A DNA stretch of 64,000 bases from Lachnospiraceae bacterium (GTDB lineage Bacteria; Bacillota; Clostridia; Lachnospirales; Lachnospiraceae), in NCBI GenBank assembly GCA_910576385.1, contig CAJTIR010000016.1, forward strand, positions 1-64,000. The letters run 5' to 3'. How positions within the stretch are numbered: the first letter of the stretch is position 1; the number at the start of each line of letters is the position of its first letter. Below, piece by piece: positions 51,852 to 60,252 of this stretch. The notes under the pieces were generated by a model. It saw only the letters and a program-made list of their open reading frames with translations. It was not told the DNA's origin and searched no databases. Position numbers and translations under genes: made by a program.

Positions 51852-52436
51852 GTGGACAAAGATTTTCTTTTGATATTAAAAATGAAACAGGGGAAGGAAG
51901 CGGCTTTTGATCAATTCGTCCATAAATATTATGATGAAATCTTAAGGTATTGCAGATACCATTGTTTTGACATTGAGTATGCACAAGACCTGGCACAGGA
52001 GACGTTTTTAAGGTTTTTTGCAAATTTGCCGCAGTACCACTACAAAGGTAAGACAAAAAATTATCTATATACCATTGCTGGAAATTTGTGTAAAAACTTT
52101 TACAACAAGAAAAAGGATCTGCCAGTAGAGGGAGAGGAACTGGAAAAAGAGTCTGTTTCGCCGCCAGATCCATTTGAGCATATCTTAGATCAGGTAGTAA
52201 TTGAGGAAGCGATGCAGAAACTGCCAGAAGAACTGAGGGAGATAATTATTTTGTTTTATTTTCAGGAATTAAAGCTTTCCGAGATTGCAGCAGTTGCACA
52301 GATAAGCCTGCCTCTTGTAAAGTACAGGTTAAGGAAGGCGAGAAAACAGCTTGCAGCCTTGATTGGCAGTGAAGAGAGTTTTTATTTTCAAAGTATCACT
52401 AATCAGACTGCAAGTCAGAAAGGAGGAGCAATATGA
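51852..52436 (+). CDS. ECF-type RNA polymerase sigma factor
   Basis: 194 residues from GTG 51852, chosen because AAAGGAGG lies just upstream; an ATG-started frame from 51828 overlaps that site. Region 2 (about 15-85: FDQFVHKYYDEILRYCRYHC, AQDLAQETFLRFF) and region 4 (about 125-180: LPEELREIIILFYFQELKLSEIAAV, LVKYRLRKARKQL) are complete. It directs RNA polymerase to stress-type promoters. It overlaps the following membrane-protein gene by four bases, which suggests that protein is its anti-sigma partner or sensor. Confidence 0.94.
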   Translation: MDKDFLLILKMKQGKEAAFDQFVHKYYDEILRYCRYHCFDIEYAQDLAQETFLRFFANLPQYHYKGKTKNYLYTIAGNLCKNFYNKKKDLPVEGEELEKESVSPPDPFEHILDQVVIEEAMQKLPEELREIIILFYFQELKLSEIAAVAQISLPLVKYRLRKARKQLAALIGSEESFYFQSITNQTASQKGGAI

Positions 52437-53197
52437 GGGAGGAACAATGGAGGCAAAAATATAAGCAGCAAACGACTGTCACATCCACAGAGGATAAGAT
52501 ACAAGAGACAATTCAAAAATCAATGGAAATCTTTTATCAAAAAGAAAAAGAGCGGATGCTGACATATTTGGAATTTTTGTGGACGCAGTATCAATTGATA
52601 CAGAAAAGGTGGTGGTTGTTTCAATCCATTTTGCTGGCGGCCATAATCTTGATATTGCCACAGATGCAAGAACAATATTATATTCAGAAAAGTATAGGGA
52701 TTGCCGGTGTGTTATTTGTTATTTTTGTGATTCCAGAATTATGGAAGAATAAAAATTATCATTGTATGGAGGTGGAAGCTGCCGCTTATTATTCATTGAG
52801 ACAAATTTATGCAGCGCGAATATCAATATTTGGCGTTGTCGATGTTTTTTTATTAACAATATTTTGTGGGATAGTACATGGAACACTGCAAATTACATTT
52901 GCGGAATTGATGGTACAATTTTTATTTCCAATGACGGTAACAGCTTGTATCTGTTTTTGGACATTGTGCAGTCCGCGTGTAGTCAATGAGCCGGTATCTG
53001 TGGCATTATGCATGATCTGGAGTGCGGTATGGTGGTTGATTACGGTGAATGAAAGTTTTTACACAGCGATTGTATTTCCAGTATGGCTTTTGCTATTTGG
53101 GATTGCGATTGTATTTTTAACAGTTGTTATTTATAAGACATTACATGATTATAGCAGAGGTTGGGAGGGAAATACAGATGGAATTGAATATCACTAA
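52433..53197 (+). CDS. Membrane protein, possible anti-sigma/ABC-associated
   Basis: 254 residues. A cytosolic, charged N-terminus (1-60) rich in helix-formers precedes six probable membrane helices. The cytoplasmic head plus membrane region is what one expects of a membrane anti-sigma factor, and its coupling to the sigma gene (four-base overlap) supports that. No named family was recognised; a permease-like component of the downstream ABC transporter is an alternative. Overlaps the ATPase gene by 20 bases. Confidence 0.72.
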   Translation: MREEQWRQKYKQQTTVTSTEDKIQETIQKSMEIFYQKEKERMLTYLEFLWTQYQLIQKRWWLFQSILLAAIILILPQMQEQYYIQKSIGIAGVLFVIFVIPELWKNKNYHCMEVEAAAYYSLRQIYAARISIFGVVDVFLLTIFCGIVHGTLQITFAELMVQFLFPMTVTACICFWTLCSPRVVNEPVSVALCMIWSAVWWLITVNESFYTAIVFPVWLLLFGIAIVFLTVVIYKTLHDYSRGWEGNTDGIEYH

Positions 53198-54065
53198 TTT
53201 GACAAAAGAATTTGCTGGTATGCAGGCAGTAAATCATCTAAATATCACAATGGGCAGCGGGGTGTATGGCCTGCTGGGGGTTAACGGTGCTGGAAAAACG
53301 ACATTGATGCGTATGCTCTGTACATTGCTGCGTCCGACAAGTGGAGAAATTACTTGTGATGGCAAAGAGATTTTTGCAATGGATGGAGAATATCGCAAGT
53401 TATTGGGGTATCTGCCGCAGGATTTTGGGTTTTACCCAGAGTTTACGGTTGAGGATTATCTGCATTATATCGCCACGATAAAGGGGCTGCGTCCTATTGT
53501 GGCACAGAAACGAGTAAAAGAAATGATTGGGGCGGTAGGACTTAAGAAAGCGGCACATAAAAAAATGAAGAAATTGTCTGGTGGTATGAAACGGCGTGCT
53601 GGAATTGCTCAGGCAATGTTAAACGATCCTAAGATTTTGATTTTGGATGAGCCGACAGCGGGACTGGATCCCAATGAACGGATTCGTTTTCGCAATCTAA
53701 TCAGTGAACTTGCCGAAGAGCGGCTGGTACTTCTGTCCACACATATTGTCTCAGATGTGGAGTATATTGCCAATGAGATTTTATTGATGAGGGATGGAGA
53801 ACTTGTTCACAGGGGAACGGCAGAGGAGCTGATTTCTTCCATGCAGCAGCAAGTATGGAAGTGTTATATCAATAAAAATGAAGTGGGACATTTGCTGAAA
53901 AAGTATAAAATTTCTAATATGAAATCGGATGCTCAGGGTGTGGAGGTGCGAATTATTTCAGAGGAAAAACCGATTCCCAATGCTGTGTTGGAGGAGGCGA
54001 ATCTGGAGGATGTATTTTTATATTATTTTGGAGAAAAGGCGGGTGAAGAAAATGATATGGTTTGA
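53178..54065 (+). CDS. ABC transporter ATP-binding protein
   Basis: 295 residues from ATG 53178 (GGGAGGG site). All ABC ATPase motifs are visible: Walker A GVNGAGKT, Q-loop GYLPQDFG, signature LSGGMKRR, Walker B ILILDEPTAGLDP and H-loop STHIV, followed by a C-terminal extension of about 80 residues as in drug/peptide exporters (BcrA-type). It powers the adjacent permease; likely cargo is an antibiotic, peptide or lipid. It overlaps neighbours at both ends, so the four genes 51852-55263 form one operon. Confidence 0.95.
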   Translation: MELNITNLTKEFAGMQAVNHLNITMGSGVYGLLGVNGAGKTTLMRMLCTLLRPTSGEITCDGKEIFAMDGEYRKLLGYLPQDFGFYPEFTVEDYLHYIATIKGLRPIVAQKRVKEMIGAVGLKKAAHKKMKKLSGGMKRRAGIAQAMLNDPKILILDEPTAGLDPNERIRFRNLISELAEERLVLLSTHIVSDVEYIANEILLMRDGELVHRGTAEELISSMQQQVWKCYINKNEVGHLLKKYKISNMKSDAQGVEVRIISEEKPIPNAVLEEANLEDVFLYYFGEKAGEENDMV

Positions 54066-55263
54066 AATGAAAAAAATATTTTTGAAACGGGTGAATCAGG
54101 TAGTGCTTTTGGTTTTATTGGCCATTGTATTGGTGGGAAGTTTTCTGACCATACGAGATGTTAAATGTTATAGAGAAGATGGCACTATGATTTCTGGGTT
54201 ATCGGCGGCACGCCAACTGAGAAAAGAAAAAAACAAATGGCAAGGCAGACTTACCGAAGAAGTGATTCAACAGGCAGTAGCGGAAAATCAGGCAGTTAAT
54301 GCCTTGGCTGAATCGGAGGAGTTAATGCTCGCCGGAAGACAGAATTTGGAAGATATCCGCGAGTTAGTCAATATGGGATTTTCTAAGATCGGAGAATATG
54401 ATTATTATGTCTGTGACCAGATAGCGGTTGATCAGGCAGAAAGTCTCTATGAAAAGAGACTCTCCAATCTCAAAGAAGAGATAATAGGCACAGAACAGCA
54501 GGAGAAGCTAGCTTTTTCTCAAAAGGAGAAGGAGTTTCTGATACATCAATATGAGAATTTAAAAACACCTCTTTACTATGAATACATGGAAGGCTGGAAA
54601 GCTCTTTTGGATTCTCAATATCTGCCTACATTGATGATTATTACGATAGTGATTATTGGATTTTTAATATCTGGGATTTTTTCAGATGAATTTCAGCTTA
54701 AAGCAGATTCTATTTTCTTTTCCACAAAATTGGGAAGGAACAGAGCGGTTGGCGCTAAAATAAAGGCTGGTTTTCTGGCGATTACAGCGGTGTATTGGTC
54801 TGTAATGCTGTTGTTTTCTGTAATTGTTCTTGGGGTGCTGGGATTTGGCGGTGCTGGGTGTATGATACAGACTGGAGGGAATTGGTATAGTATGTACAAT
54901 ATCACATATTTTCAGGATTGGCTGCTTAGTATGTGTGGTGGTTATGTGGCAAACTTGTTTATATTGATGCTTGCCATGCTGATATCTGCAAAAACCAGAT
55001 CCACAGTGGTGGCGATCACAATTCCATTTGCATTGTCCTGCGCGCCAATGTTTTTAGGGAGAGTTTCTATGCTGACTGAGCTTATGAATCTTTTCCCAGA
55101 TATGCTGCTTCGAATCAGTAAGTTTTTAGATGTATTCTTAGTCTGTGAAATCGGCGGAAAAGTATTTGGCCTCTATTTTGTTTTGATTCCGGTATATTTG
55201 TTGTTGTCACTAATGCTTACACCTGTGCTCTATTATGGTTATCGAAAATCAGAAGTGAAATGA
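54052..55263 (+). CDS. ABC-2-type transporter permease
   Basis: 403 residues from ATG 54052, overlapping the ATPase gene by 14 bases. One N-terminal membrane helix (about 12-30), a large extracytoplasmic loop (30-180) rich in Glu and Gln, then five further helices, the usual ABC-2 layout with an enlarged loop. The loop is the probable sensing or substrate-capture part. With the ATPase and the sigma/membrane pair it forms a self-regulated export module. Confidence 0.9.
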   Translation: MIWFEMKKIFLKRVNQVVLLVLLAIVLVGSFLTIRDVKCYREDGTMISGLSAARQLRKEKNKWQGRLTEEVIQQAVAENQAVNALAESEELMLAGRQNLEDIRELVNMGFSKIGEYDYYVCDQIAVDQAESLYEKRLSNLKEEIIGTEQQEKLAFSQKEKEFLIHQYENLKTPLYYEYMEGWKALLDSQYLPTLMIITIVIIGFLISGIFSDEFQLKADSIFFSTKLGRNRAVGAKIKAGFLAITAVYWSVMLLFSVIVLGVLGFGGAGCMIQTGGNWYSMYNITYFQDWLLSMCGGYVANLFILMLAMLISAKTRSTVVAITIPFALSCAPMFLGRVSMLTELMNLFPDMLLRISKFLDVFLVCEIGGKVFGLYFVLIPVYLLLSLMLTPVLYYGYRKSEVK

Positions 55264-55272
55264 AATTTGTGA

Positions 55273-55301
55273 TTGTAGATTAAAGAAAGATCGCTTATAA
55301 T
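55273..55301 (+). promoter_or_regulatory. Promoter of the lipoprotein nuclease gene
   Basis: TTGTAG (55273-55278), 17-nt spacer, TATAAT (55296-55301). Confidence 0.7.
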
Positions 55302-55356
55302 AATGGTTGGTTTATTTTGGTAATTATAAAATCTACAAAAGAAATGGAGCGTGCGT

Positions 55357-56247
55357 ATGAAGAAACTTTATAGAAGATGTCTATTAATGCTTTTTATGGT
55401 CTGCTGTATCTCTATGGCGGCCTGTCAACCATTGGAAGAACTTGGGCTTACTGGTTCATCCTCCAATCAGGGTTCGTCTTTATCTGTCTCGGAGGTGCCG
55501 GAATACAGCGGTGAACCATATGTTGTCATCAATGAAAATCAACCAGATTTCAGTGAAGAAGATATGACAAAGGACTCATTTGAGACTTACAGCGATCTGG
55601 ATTCGCTGGGAAGATGTCAGAGTGCCTATGCAAATGTTGGGCAGGATCTAATGCCCACAGGGGAACGAGGCAATATTAGCAGGATCAAGCCCAGTGGCTG
55701 GCAGACTGCAAAATATGATATTGTAGATGGAAAATATCTTTACAACAGATGCCATTTGATCGGATATCAGCTTACCGCTGAAAATGCCAATGAGAAAAAT
55801 TTGATCACTGGCACGCGTTATATGAATGTGGATGGGATGCTGCCTTTTGAAAATATGGTTGCCGACTATGTAAGAGAAACTGGTTCTCATGTACTTTATC
55901 GGGTAACGCCCATTTTTGAGGGGGATAATCTAGTTGCAAAAGGGGTGCAGATGGAGGCGTATTCTGTGGAAGATAAAGGTGATAGTGTATGCTTTAATGT
56001 CTTTGTCTACAATGTGCAGCCAGGGATTACGATTGACTATGCAAACGGTAATAGTAAATTGAACGGTGATACCGAACAGGAGCCTGAGGCCAGTGTGTCT
56101 GGTGAAATTCGAGGAAATGCAAGATCTAAGATTTATCACTGTCCAGGGCAGGCTGCCTATGAGGAGATGGAAGATTCCAATAACCTGGTTATCTTCCAGA
56201 CAGAACAGGAGGCGATGGATGCCGGCTACCGCAAAGCAAAGCGGTGA
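55357..56247 (+). CDS. DNA/RNA non-specific endonuclease lipoprotein
   Basis: 296 residues from ATG 55357 (GGAG at 55346-55349). A lipoprotein signal ends at C23 (SMAAC), so it is anchored outside the membrane. The nuclease core is of the EndA/NucA type: YNRCHLIGYQLTAENANEKNLITG carries H133 (catalytic general base in the family) and the Asn that holds Mg2+, though the usual DRGH is here NRCH. Cell-surface nucleases of this kind degrade extracellular DNA for nutrition or help DNA uptake. Monocistronic, with its own promoter. Confidence 0.92.
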   Translation: MKKLYRRCLLMLFMVCCISMAACQPLEELGLTGSSSNQGSSLSVSEVPEYSGEPYVVINENQPDFSEEDMTKDSFETYSDLDSLGRCQSAYANVGQDLMPTGERGNISRIKPSGWQTAKYDIVDGKYLYNRCHLIGYQLTAENANEKNLITGTRYMNVDGMLPFENMVADYVRETGSHVLYRVTPIFEGDNLVAKGVQMEAYSVEDKGDSVCFNVFVYNVQPGITIDYANGNSKLNGDTEQEPEASVSGEIRGNARSKIYHCPGQAAYEEMEDSNNLVIFQTEQEAMDAGYRKAKR

Positions 56248-56249
56248 CG

Positions 56250-56318
56250 GCATTCCCTCAGACCACTGTCAGTCCGTCTGCTTCATGCAAGCATGAGTCG
56301 CCGTCCTTCTGTGGTCTG
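56250..56318. repeat. 69-bp direct repeat, copy 1
   Basis: Identical to 56432-56500 except one base. Ends cagaccac and gtggtctg are inverted repeats, and the centre has catgcaagcatg, so the unit folds as a hairpin. It starts almost at the nuclease stop codon and could end that transcript. Confidence 0.93.
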
Positions 56319-56342
56319 TGAAATAGTATAGAAAAATATGAT

Positions 56343-56510
56343 AACAGTTCAGCCCATGCCCATAAAAACATTCGCAAAGACGCGCTGACGCGCTAACCTG
56401 CTGCGCTGCAGCTAACTTTGCTCATTGCTGGGCATTCCCTCAGACCACTGTCAGTCCGTCTACTTCATGCAAGCATGAGTCGCCGTCCTTCTGTGGTCTG
56501 GCTGAACTGT
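56343..56510. repeat. MITE-like element with terminal inverted repeats, holding direct-repeat copy 2
   Basis: acagttcagcc at the left (to 56354) and ggctgaactgt (56500-56510) are exact 11-bp inverted repeats bounding about 168 bases. The interior has cgcgctgacgcg and ctgcgctgcag palindromes and the second copy (56432-56500) of the 69-bp repeat. The terminal motif resembles the repeats at 285, 12391 and 18545. No coding capacity. Confidence 0.8.
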
Positions 56511-56543
56511 GAGTAAAAGATCTAAAAAACACGAAGAATACCT

Positions 56544-56571
56544 TTGCAAAAATTGGATATTCTGCTATAAT
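56544..56571 (+). promoter_or_regulatory. Promoter of the yqhY housekeeping cluster
   Basis: TTGCAA (56544-56549), 16-nt spacer, TATAAT (56566-56571), 31 bases before the start codon. Confidence 0.78.
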
Positions 56572-56602
56572 AACAAGATGAATAAGTTTAGGAGGCGTAA
56601 AC

Positions 56603-56980
56603 ATGGCAGAAGATCGAAAAGCATATATGATAAAGGATGATAATTTAGGGGAAGTGCGGATTGCAGATGAGGTGGTTGCCATAATTGCTGGACTTGCCGC
56701 AACTGAAGTAGAGGGTGTAAGCTCTATGGCTGGCAATATTACCAATGAGCTGGTCAGCAAGTTGGGGATGAAAAATCTCTCCAAAGGAATTAAAGTAGAA
56801 GTACAGGAACAAGTGGTAAAGGTTGATGTTGCGCTGAATATTCGTTTCGGCTATGCAATCCCAGAAGTATCTACAAAGGTGCAGGAACGGGTAAAATCTG
56901 CCATTGAGAATATGACTGGATTGGAAGTGAGCAATATCAACGTGCGTATCGCAGGAGTAAATCTGGAGAAACGCAAATAA
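56603..56980 (+). CDS. Asp23/Gls24 family protein (YqhY-like)
   Basis: 125 residues, with TTAGGAGG upstream. Asp23 fold features: LGEVRIADEVVAIIAGLAATEVEGV at the start, VALNIRFGYAIPEV and the VNVRIAGV C-terminal strand. Position ahead of nusB matches YqhY of B. subtilis, a protein linked to control of fatty-acid synthesis and envelope stress. The accBC genes that often precede it are absent here. Confidence 0.93.
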   Translation: MAEDRKAYMIKDDNLGEVRIADEVVAIIAGLAATEVEGVSSMAGNITNELVSKLGMKNLSKGIKVEVQEQVVKVDVALNIRFGYAIPEVSTKVQERVKSAIENMTGLEVSNINVRIAGVNLEKRK

Positions 56981-57015
56981 TGTACCTTTAAAAGTAAAGA
57001 CAAAAACAGAAGAGA

Positions 57016-57041
57016 GGGTGTCTTTGAGACACCCTTTTGTT
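57016..57041 (+). terminator. Terminator after the YqhY-like gene
   Basis: gggtgtct (57016-57023) pairs with agacaccc (57027-57034), 3-nt loop, then TTTT. It would at least partly separate this gene from nusB. Confidence 0.82.
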
Positions 57042-57050
57042 GGATATATA

Positions 57051-57171
57051 CTGAGCGTCAGATAAATTTGTCGCTCAGCATAACATAATGCGCACAGCCG
57101 CATGAGGAATTATGCCGCTTTGCGGCTGCGTCTGGCGCGATACTCATGGCAGATTTCATCGGCCATGAGTA
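57051..57171. repeat. Palindromic element between yqhY and nusB
   Basis: Three adjacent hairpins: ctgagcg/cgctcag (57051-57078), gccgc-ttt-gcggc (57114-57126) and tactcatggc/gccatgagta (57141-57171). GC-rich relative to flanks. Possibly another dispersed repeat or a leader structure of the nusB transcript. Confidence 0.75.
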
Positions 57172-57265
57172 TAATTATATATTTTTTTCATAGCAGCCGT
57201 TCCATCAGTATTCGTATAGCGAAAGTGTCAGCGGTCTGCGAGATGAAAGTCAGAGAGGAAATAGA

Positions 57266-57661
57266 ATGAGCCGCAGAGAGATCAGAGAACAGATTTTTAA
57301 GCTGTTGTTCCGTGCTGAATTTTATAAAGAAACAGATTTAGCAGAGCAATGTCAGCTTTTTTTTGAAGAACTGGGTCAGGAAGAAAATAAGGATACTAAA
57401 TATATCGAAGATAAATTTTTACAGATTGTAGGCAGGCTGGCAGAGATTGATGCGATGGTCAATGAGGTGGCACAGGGCTGGAAGACTAGCCGCATGGGGA
57501 AAGTGGATTTGACCTTAATTCGGCTTGCCGTGTATGAAATGAAATTTGAGGAGGATGTCCCAGCAGGAGTGGCAATCAATGAGGCAGTGGAATTGGCAAA
57601 AGCATATGGCACAGATGATTCGTCCTCTTTTGTCAATGGGATTTTGGCGAAATTAGTATGA
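57266..57661 (+). CDS. nusB: Transcription antitermination protein NusB
   Basis: 131 residues, all-helical, with [16 protein letters not shown] at the N-terminus and [32 protein letters not shown], the family's conserved region, towards the end. It binds boxA RNA with NusE during rRNA antitermination. Its stop overlaps the xseA start by four bases. Confidence 0.96.
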   Translation: MSRREIREQIFKLLFRAEFYKETDLAEQCQLFFEELGQEENKDTKYIEDKFLQIVGRLAEIDAMVNEVAQGWKTSRMGKVDLTLIRLAVYEMKFEEDVPAGVAINEAVELAKAYGTDDSSSFVNGILAKLV

Positions 57662-58875
57662 CAAAGCATGTATATACAGTAGGACAAGTCAATGCCTACA
57701 TCAAAAATATGTTCACTCAAGATTTTATGATGAATCGAATCTATGTCAAGGGTGAGGTGTCAAATTGCAAATATCACACTTCTGGCCATATTTATTTTAC
57801 CTTAAAGGATGAGAAAGGAGCGCTCAATGCAGTGCTTTTTGCGGGCCACCGTAAAGGTTTAGGATTTTCCATGAAAAATGGAGATAATGTGATTGTACTA
57901 GGCTCCATTTCTGTCTACGAACGAGACGGAAAATATCAGCTTTATGCCAGAGAAATTCTCTTGGATGGGGCAGGACTTCTGTATCAGCGTTTTGAGGCGC
58001 TTAAGCGAGAATTGGAAGAGATGGGAATGTTTGCAAAAGAGTATAAGCAACCCATTCCCAAATACATTAGAACACTGGGGATTGTGACAGCAGCTACAGG
58101 AGCAGCTATCCGAGATATCCAGAATATCAGCAGCCGAAGGAATCCTTATATTCAGACCATCCTTTATCCAGCCTTAGTGCAAGGGGAGGGGGCGGCAGCA
58201 AGTATTGTAAATGGTATTCATGCAATGGAGCAGCTTGGTGTAGATGTAATTATTGTTGGAAGAGGCGGCGGTTCCATTGAAGATTTATGGGCTTTCAATG
58301 AGGAGATCGTAGCGCGGGCTATATTTGACTGTAATGTACCGATTATCTCAGCAGTAGGGCATGAGACAGACACTACCATTGCAGATTATGTAGCAGATTT
58401 GCGGGCACCTACGCCCTCAGCGGCGGCAGAGCTTGCAGTATATGATATCCGAGAATTGGAAGGGCAGCTTTTGGCCTTACGGTTAGAGCTAAATCGTCGA
58501 ATCTGTGAAAAGCTTGAGCGCAGCAAAGAGAGAGTACAACAATATCAGAGCAGGTTAAAATGGTTAAGTCCAACCAGTCAGTTAAATGAAAAGCGCCAAA
58601 TTACAGCAGATTTGGAAGAAAAATTGAAACTTTGGATGGAACAGCAGCTTACCCACAAAAAACATGAATTAGAGCTGCTTGCCAGTCGGCTGGATGCATT
58701 GTCTCCTTCAAAAAAATTAAGTCAGGGCTATGCTTTTGTAGCAGATCAAGAGGGACACAGTGTGCGGCAGGTAGAGAAGCTTAGACAGGGAGATATGCTG
58801 CAAATTTATATGTCTAATGGTAAGGTGCAGGCTCAGGTATGTGAGATTGAGCAATCAAATTGGGCAGGGCAATGA
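57658..58875 (+). CDS. xseA: Exodeoxyribonuclease VII large subunit
   Basis: 405 residues. OB-fold DNA-binding domain (1-100; [23 protein letters not shown]), catalytic domain (about 125-310) with [14 protein letters not shown], the [16 protein letters not shown] loop and [28 protein letters not shown], then long coiled-coil helices (265-360) that bind XseB. It degrades single-stranded DNA. Coupled to nusB by overlap. Confidence 0.97.
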   Translation: MTKHVYTVGQVNAYIKNMFTQDFMMNRIYVKGEVSNCKYHTSGHIYFTLKDEKGALNAVLFAGHRKGLGFSMKNGDNVIVLGSISVYERDGKYQLYAREILLDGAGLLYQRFEALKRELEEMGMFAKEYKQPIPKYIRTLGIVTAATGAAIRDIQNISSRRNPYIQTILYPALVQGEGAAASIVNGIHAMEQLGVDVIIVGRGGGSIEDLWAFNEEIVARAIFDCNVPIISAVGHETDTTIADYVADLRAPTPSAAAELAVYDIRELEGQLLALRLELNRRICEKLERSKERVQQYQSRLKWLSPTSQLNEKRQITADLEEKLKLWMEQQLTHKKHELELLASRLDALSPSKKLSQGYAFVADQEGHSVRQVEKLRQGDMLQIYMSNGKVQAQVCEIEQSNWAGQ

Positions 58876-58951
58876 ACTATTATACCGCAAAACTGACGGA
58901 ATATGGATTGAGTATAAAATTTCGATTTAGAGAAAAAGGAGTGAGTAAAAT

Positions 58952-59182
58952 ATGGAAAAGCAAGAGCAAAAGGAACCATCTTTGGAAGAGGCATTCCAGG
59001 AATTGGAGGCTATTATCGAAAAAATGCAGAACCGAGAAGTGACTCTTGAGGAATCTTTTTCTCTCTATGAACAGGGAATCCACAAATTAAAGTTCTGCAA
59101 TGAGAAGATAGATCGGGTGGAGAAGCAGATGCTTACGTTAAACCAAGAAGGGGAATTGGAGATTTTTGAGAATACAATATAA
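58952..59182 (+). CDS. xseB: Exodeoxyribonuclease VII small subunit
   Basis: 76 residues, two-helix protein with LEEAFQELEAIIEKMQNREVTLEESFSLYEQG, the family signature, and AAAGGAG about 10 nt upstream. It forms the stalks of the XseA complex. It lies 76 bases after xseA rather than overlapping it as in many Firmicutes. Confidence 0.95.
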   Translation: MEKQEQKEPSLEEAFQELEAIIEKMQNREVTLEESFSLYEQGIHKLKFCNEKIDRVEKQMLTLNQEGELEIFENTI

Positions 59183-59240
59183 CAAAGTCAGGGTTTAAAT
59201 TGCAGAAAATGGCATCCAGTTGTTTGTGCCAGCAAAGCTA

Positions 59241-59280
59241 ACCAACATCCCACCGCAAGAGAGCCAATGGCGTTCTTAAA
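59241..59280. repeat. Decayed copy of the 9238-9260 palindrome
   Basis: gcaagagagccaatggcgttctt shows the right arm ggcgttctt intact and the left arm with several changes. It sits between xseB and ispA, inside a normally compact cluster. Confidence 0.6.
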
Positions 59281-59304
59281 TATATATGAAAGGAAAGGAT
59301 AAAC

Positions 59305-60192
59305 ATGGATATAAATGCAGAGGTTGCAGCTAAGACAGAGAAAATTGAGGCTGTGATTGCCAGATATCTTCCCAAAGAAGAGGGATACCAAAAGACAGTT
59401 ATTTCAGCCATGAATTACAGCATACAGGCGGGCGGCAAACGTCTGCGGCCAATGTTGATGTGGGAAACATATCGTATGTTTGGCGGCAGGTCAGAGGTGA
59501 TTGGCCCGTTTATGGCAGCAATTGAGATGGTGCACACGTATTCTCTGGTGCACGACGATCTTCCGGCTATGGATAATGATGAATTTCGCAGGGGAAGAAA
59601 GACAACACATGCACAATATGGAGAAGCGATGGGGATTCTTGCTGGCGACGGGCTTTTGAATTATGCTTTTGAGACTGCCGTTAAGGCATTTGAGATTGAA
59701 CCAGGAAATCTGCAGATAGGCAAGGCGTTGGCGGTGCTTGCAGAAAAATCTGGATGCCAAGGTATGCTGGGCGGTCAATGTGTGGATGTGGAGATGGAGG
59801 GAAAACCAGTGACGGAGGATATGCTGCGGTTTATTTATCGTTTGAAAACAGCGGCATTGTTTGAGGCTTCCATGTTGATTGGCGCTATTCTGGCGGGCGC
59901 TACCCAGAGCGAACAGCGGCAAGTGGAACTAGCGGCGAGAGAGTTTGGACTGGCATTTCAGATACAAGATGATATTTTGGATGTCACCAGTACTACAGAG
60001 GAATTGGGGAAACCTGTAGGAAGCGATCAGAAAAATCATAAAACTACCTGGGTGACACTGTTTGACATTGCACAGGCACAGCAGGAAGTAAATCGACTCT
60101 CCAAAAATAGTGTAGAACGTATTGATACACTGGTGGTAAAGAATGAATTTCTAACCAATCTGATGCTGCATCTGATTCATCGGAAAAAATAA
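59305..60192 (+). CDS. ispA: Polyprenyl (geranyl/farnesyl) diphosphate synthase
   Basis: 295 residues, all-helical. The first Asp-rich motif is DDLPAMDND, the second DDILD in FQIQDDILDVT; the GGKRLRP and MVHTYSLVHDDLPAMD elements are standard for short-chain trans-prenyltransferases. It condenses IPP and DMAPP to C10-C15 prenyl diphosphates for undecaprenyl and quinone-type lipids. Next to dxs, the first enzyme of the MEP route that makes its substrates. Confidence 0.94.
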   Translation: MDINAEVAAKTEKIEAVIARYLPKEEGYQKTVISAMNYSIQAGGKRLRPMLMWETYRMFGGRSEVIGPFMAAIEMVHTYSLVHDDLPAMDNDEFRRGRKTTHAQYGEAMGILAGDGLLNYAFETAVKAFEIEPGNLQIGKALAVLAEKSGCQGMLGGQCVDVEMEGKPVTEDMLRFIYRLKTAALFEASMLIGAILAGATQSEQRQVELAAREFGLAFQIQDDILDVTSTTEELGKPVGSDQKNHKTTWVTLFDIAQAQQEVNRLSKNSVERIDTLVVKNEFLTNLMLHLIHRKK

Positions 60193-60252
60193 TGACTGTA
60201 TTGTTCCAGGCGCGGGAATGAAAAGCATTTCAGAAGAAAGAGGGTATTCTCT

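Noticed and set aside
53929-54051. 41-codon N-terminal extension of the ABC permease
   Set aside because: It lies inside the ATPase gene in another frame; the membrane-protein start at 54052 is family-like.
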